Part shown: positions 63,206 to 64,000 of the stretch, piece by piece
How the letters are laid out: each line of letters begins with the position of its first letter
Position numbering within the stretch: the first letter of the stretch is position 1
Assembly (NCBI GenBank): GCA_023376005.1
Contig: CM042138.1
Location: 94,046,481 to 94,110,480, forward strand
Reading direction: 5' to 3'
Origin: Doryteuthis pealeii
Taxonomy: Eukaryota > Mollusca > Cephalopoda > Myopsida > Loliginidae
DNA: 64,000 nt
The notes under the pieces: generated by a model
Seen by the model: only the letters and a program-made list of their open reading frames with translations
The model's database searches: none
Told to the model about the DNA's origin: nothing
Position numbers and translations under genes: made by a program

Positions 63206-64000
63206 ACCCCAGTTTTGGTAGTGCAGCAAAGTCTCCGTTCTTTTCATCTCCCTTTGGCTACTACTTCCCGACACAACTACCGCCACCACCGCCTACGCCG
63301 ATGCATCCCCCGCCACCACCTTCGTCGCTTCTACCACCACTAAGTGCAGATTCCTATCCATCAACCCTGGAGCGACAAAAAGAAACATCTAGGCCATTCC
63401 CAAGCACAGGTCTAGAATGTGTGCCTTTCAATAACAATAGAGAATACTCACAACTACCAAATGCCTATAGGTATCCATCCGGCAGAGAATACCCACCAAA
63501 TATTTTCTATCCACCCATGAGAGATATACCCTATCCGTCTTACACAGAAATCGTTCCATTTTCCGACTGTATCAGTGTTGGCTATCCGATGATGCCGGGA
63601 AGATTCTTTACATATGTAGAACAGTATCAGTTTGCAAATCCGCCCTGCATGGCCGAACAACCGTTATTTAATAAATTTGGATCGACAGCTCCAGGATTTG
63701 GCGAAGACTTTCTCTCCCGTCCCAGATCTGATAAGTCTTACCCAGGAACTTTCGAACCGCAGATGTTTGGAGCAAGACCCGGCGTTTGTCCAGATCTCCA
63801 GTTTTGTCAATATTCTGAGGGTGGTGCTCCGACCAATTTTTGTGAATATTCATCTCCCAACGGAACTAATGATTTTGTTAGCTACACCGAAACTGTAAAT
63901 GTGTTCAGCTATCCTTCTATGGAAAATTCTTCAAAATCCAAAAATGAAAATCGATTCCAACAATCTCCGGACGGTTGTGTATTAATATCCCAATCTAAAG
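63206..64000 (+). CDS. Large exon of a Pro/Ser/Tyr-rich protein, 3' end beyond window
   Basis: I do not recognise the family. The frame starts with AC after acceptor 'ggaaag' and is open for 795 bases to the window edge: DPSFGSAAKSPFFSSPFGYY, a Pro-rich segment with LPPPPPTPMHPPPPPSSLLPP-like runs (about residues 34-55 of the joined product), then a Tyr/Pro/Asn-rich stretch (for example YRYPSGREYPPNIFYPPMRD) and an acidic-to-polar end (SSKSKNENRFQQSPDGCVLI). No transmembrane helix, zinc finger or homeodomain is visible in this part. Low-complexity Pro/Ser/Tyr sequence is common in N-terminal regions of transcription regulators, but that is only a possibility. Codon use is even and there are no breaks, unlike all other open frames in the window. 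It joins in phase to 62,373-62,409. Confidence 0.75.

Overview
This is a eukaryotic, almost certainly metazoan, AT-rich intergenic and intronic window dominated by transposable-element debris and (TA)n microsatellites. It contains no bacterial-style operons. The signs of an animal genome are tRNA-derived SINEs, Penelope-type and LINE relics, mariner relics, Helitron ends, CCCTAA-type internal telomere-like tracts and GT-AG introns. The very frequent (CA)n(TA)n arrays and a Gly/His/Pro-rich low-complexity exon would fit a mollusc, possibly a cephalopod; that assignment is inference only.

Only two loci look like genuine host genes. The first is a single exon at 32,447-32,979 (+) encoding a Gly/Pro/His/Tyr-rich protein segment. 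The second is the 5' part of a proline-rich protein gene at the right edge: a start-codon exon at 62,373-62,409, an intron, and a long open exon from 63,206 that runs off the window. An ETS/CRE/CCAAT-type promoter with a short leader exon and a good splice donor at 56,147-56,281 may be its distal 5' end.

Layout. 1-16,550: SINEs, Helitron relics, (TA)n clusters, a Penelope-like relic, and a tRNA-headed SINE carrying a hammerhead ribozyme. 16,550-21,075: degraded, probably low-accuracy end of a contig; 19,240-20,790 is a noisy reverse-complement copy of about 1,450-2,340. 21,076-21,175: a 100-N scaffold gap. 21,176-31,237 and 31,300-40,128: two arms of a ~10 kb inverted duplication whose left arm abuts the gap and carries many small indels, most simply a fold-back assembly or read artefact. 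40,130-64,000: microsatellites, SINEs, a minisatellite MITE, hAT-like MITEs, Helitrons, mariner and LINE relics, then the gene.

Families named here are mine. SINE-A and SINE-B are tRNA-headed SINEs; SINE-D is short tRNA-like heads. R1 is a ~0.9 kb interspersed repeat. HelA, HelB and HelC are non-autonomous Helitrons ending in CTRR after a hairpin. T1, T2 and T3 are inverted-repeat elements with telomere-like cores. The most interesting content is (i) at least five foldable hammerhead ribozyme motifs, one fused to a tRNA-like SINE head and two directly in front of a Penelope-like reading-frame relic, and (ii) three unrelated MITE families that each carry a CCCTAA/TTAGGG-like tract, two of them with 8-bp target duplications.
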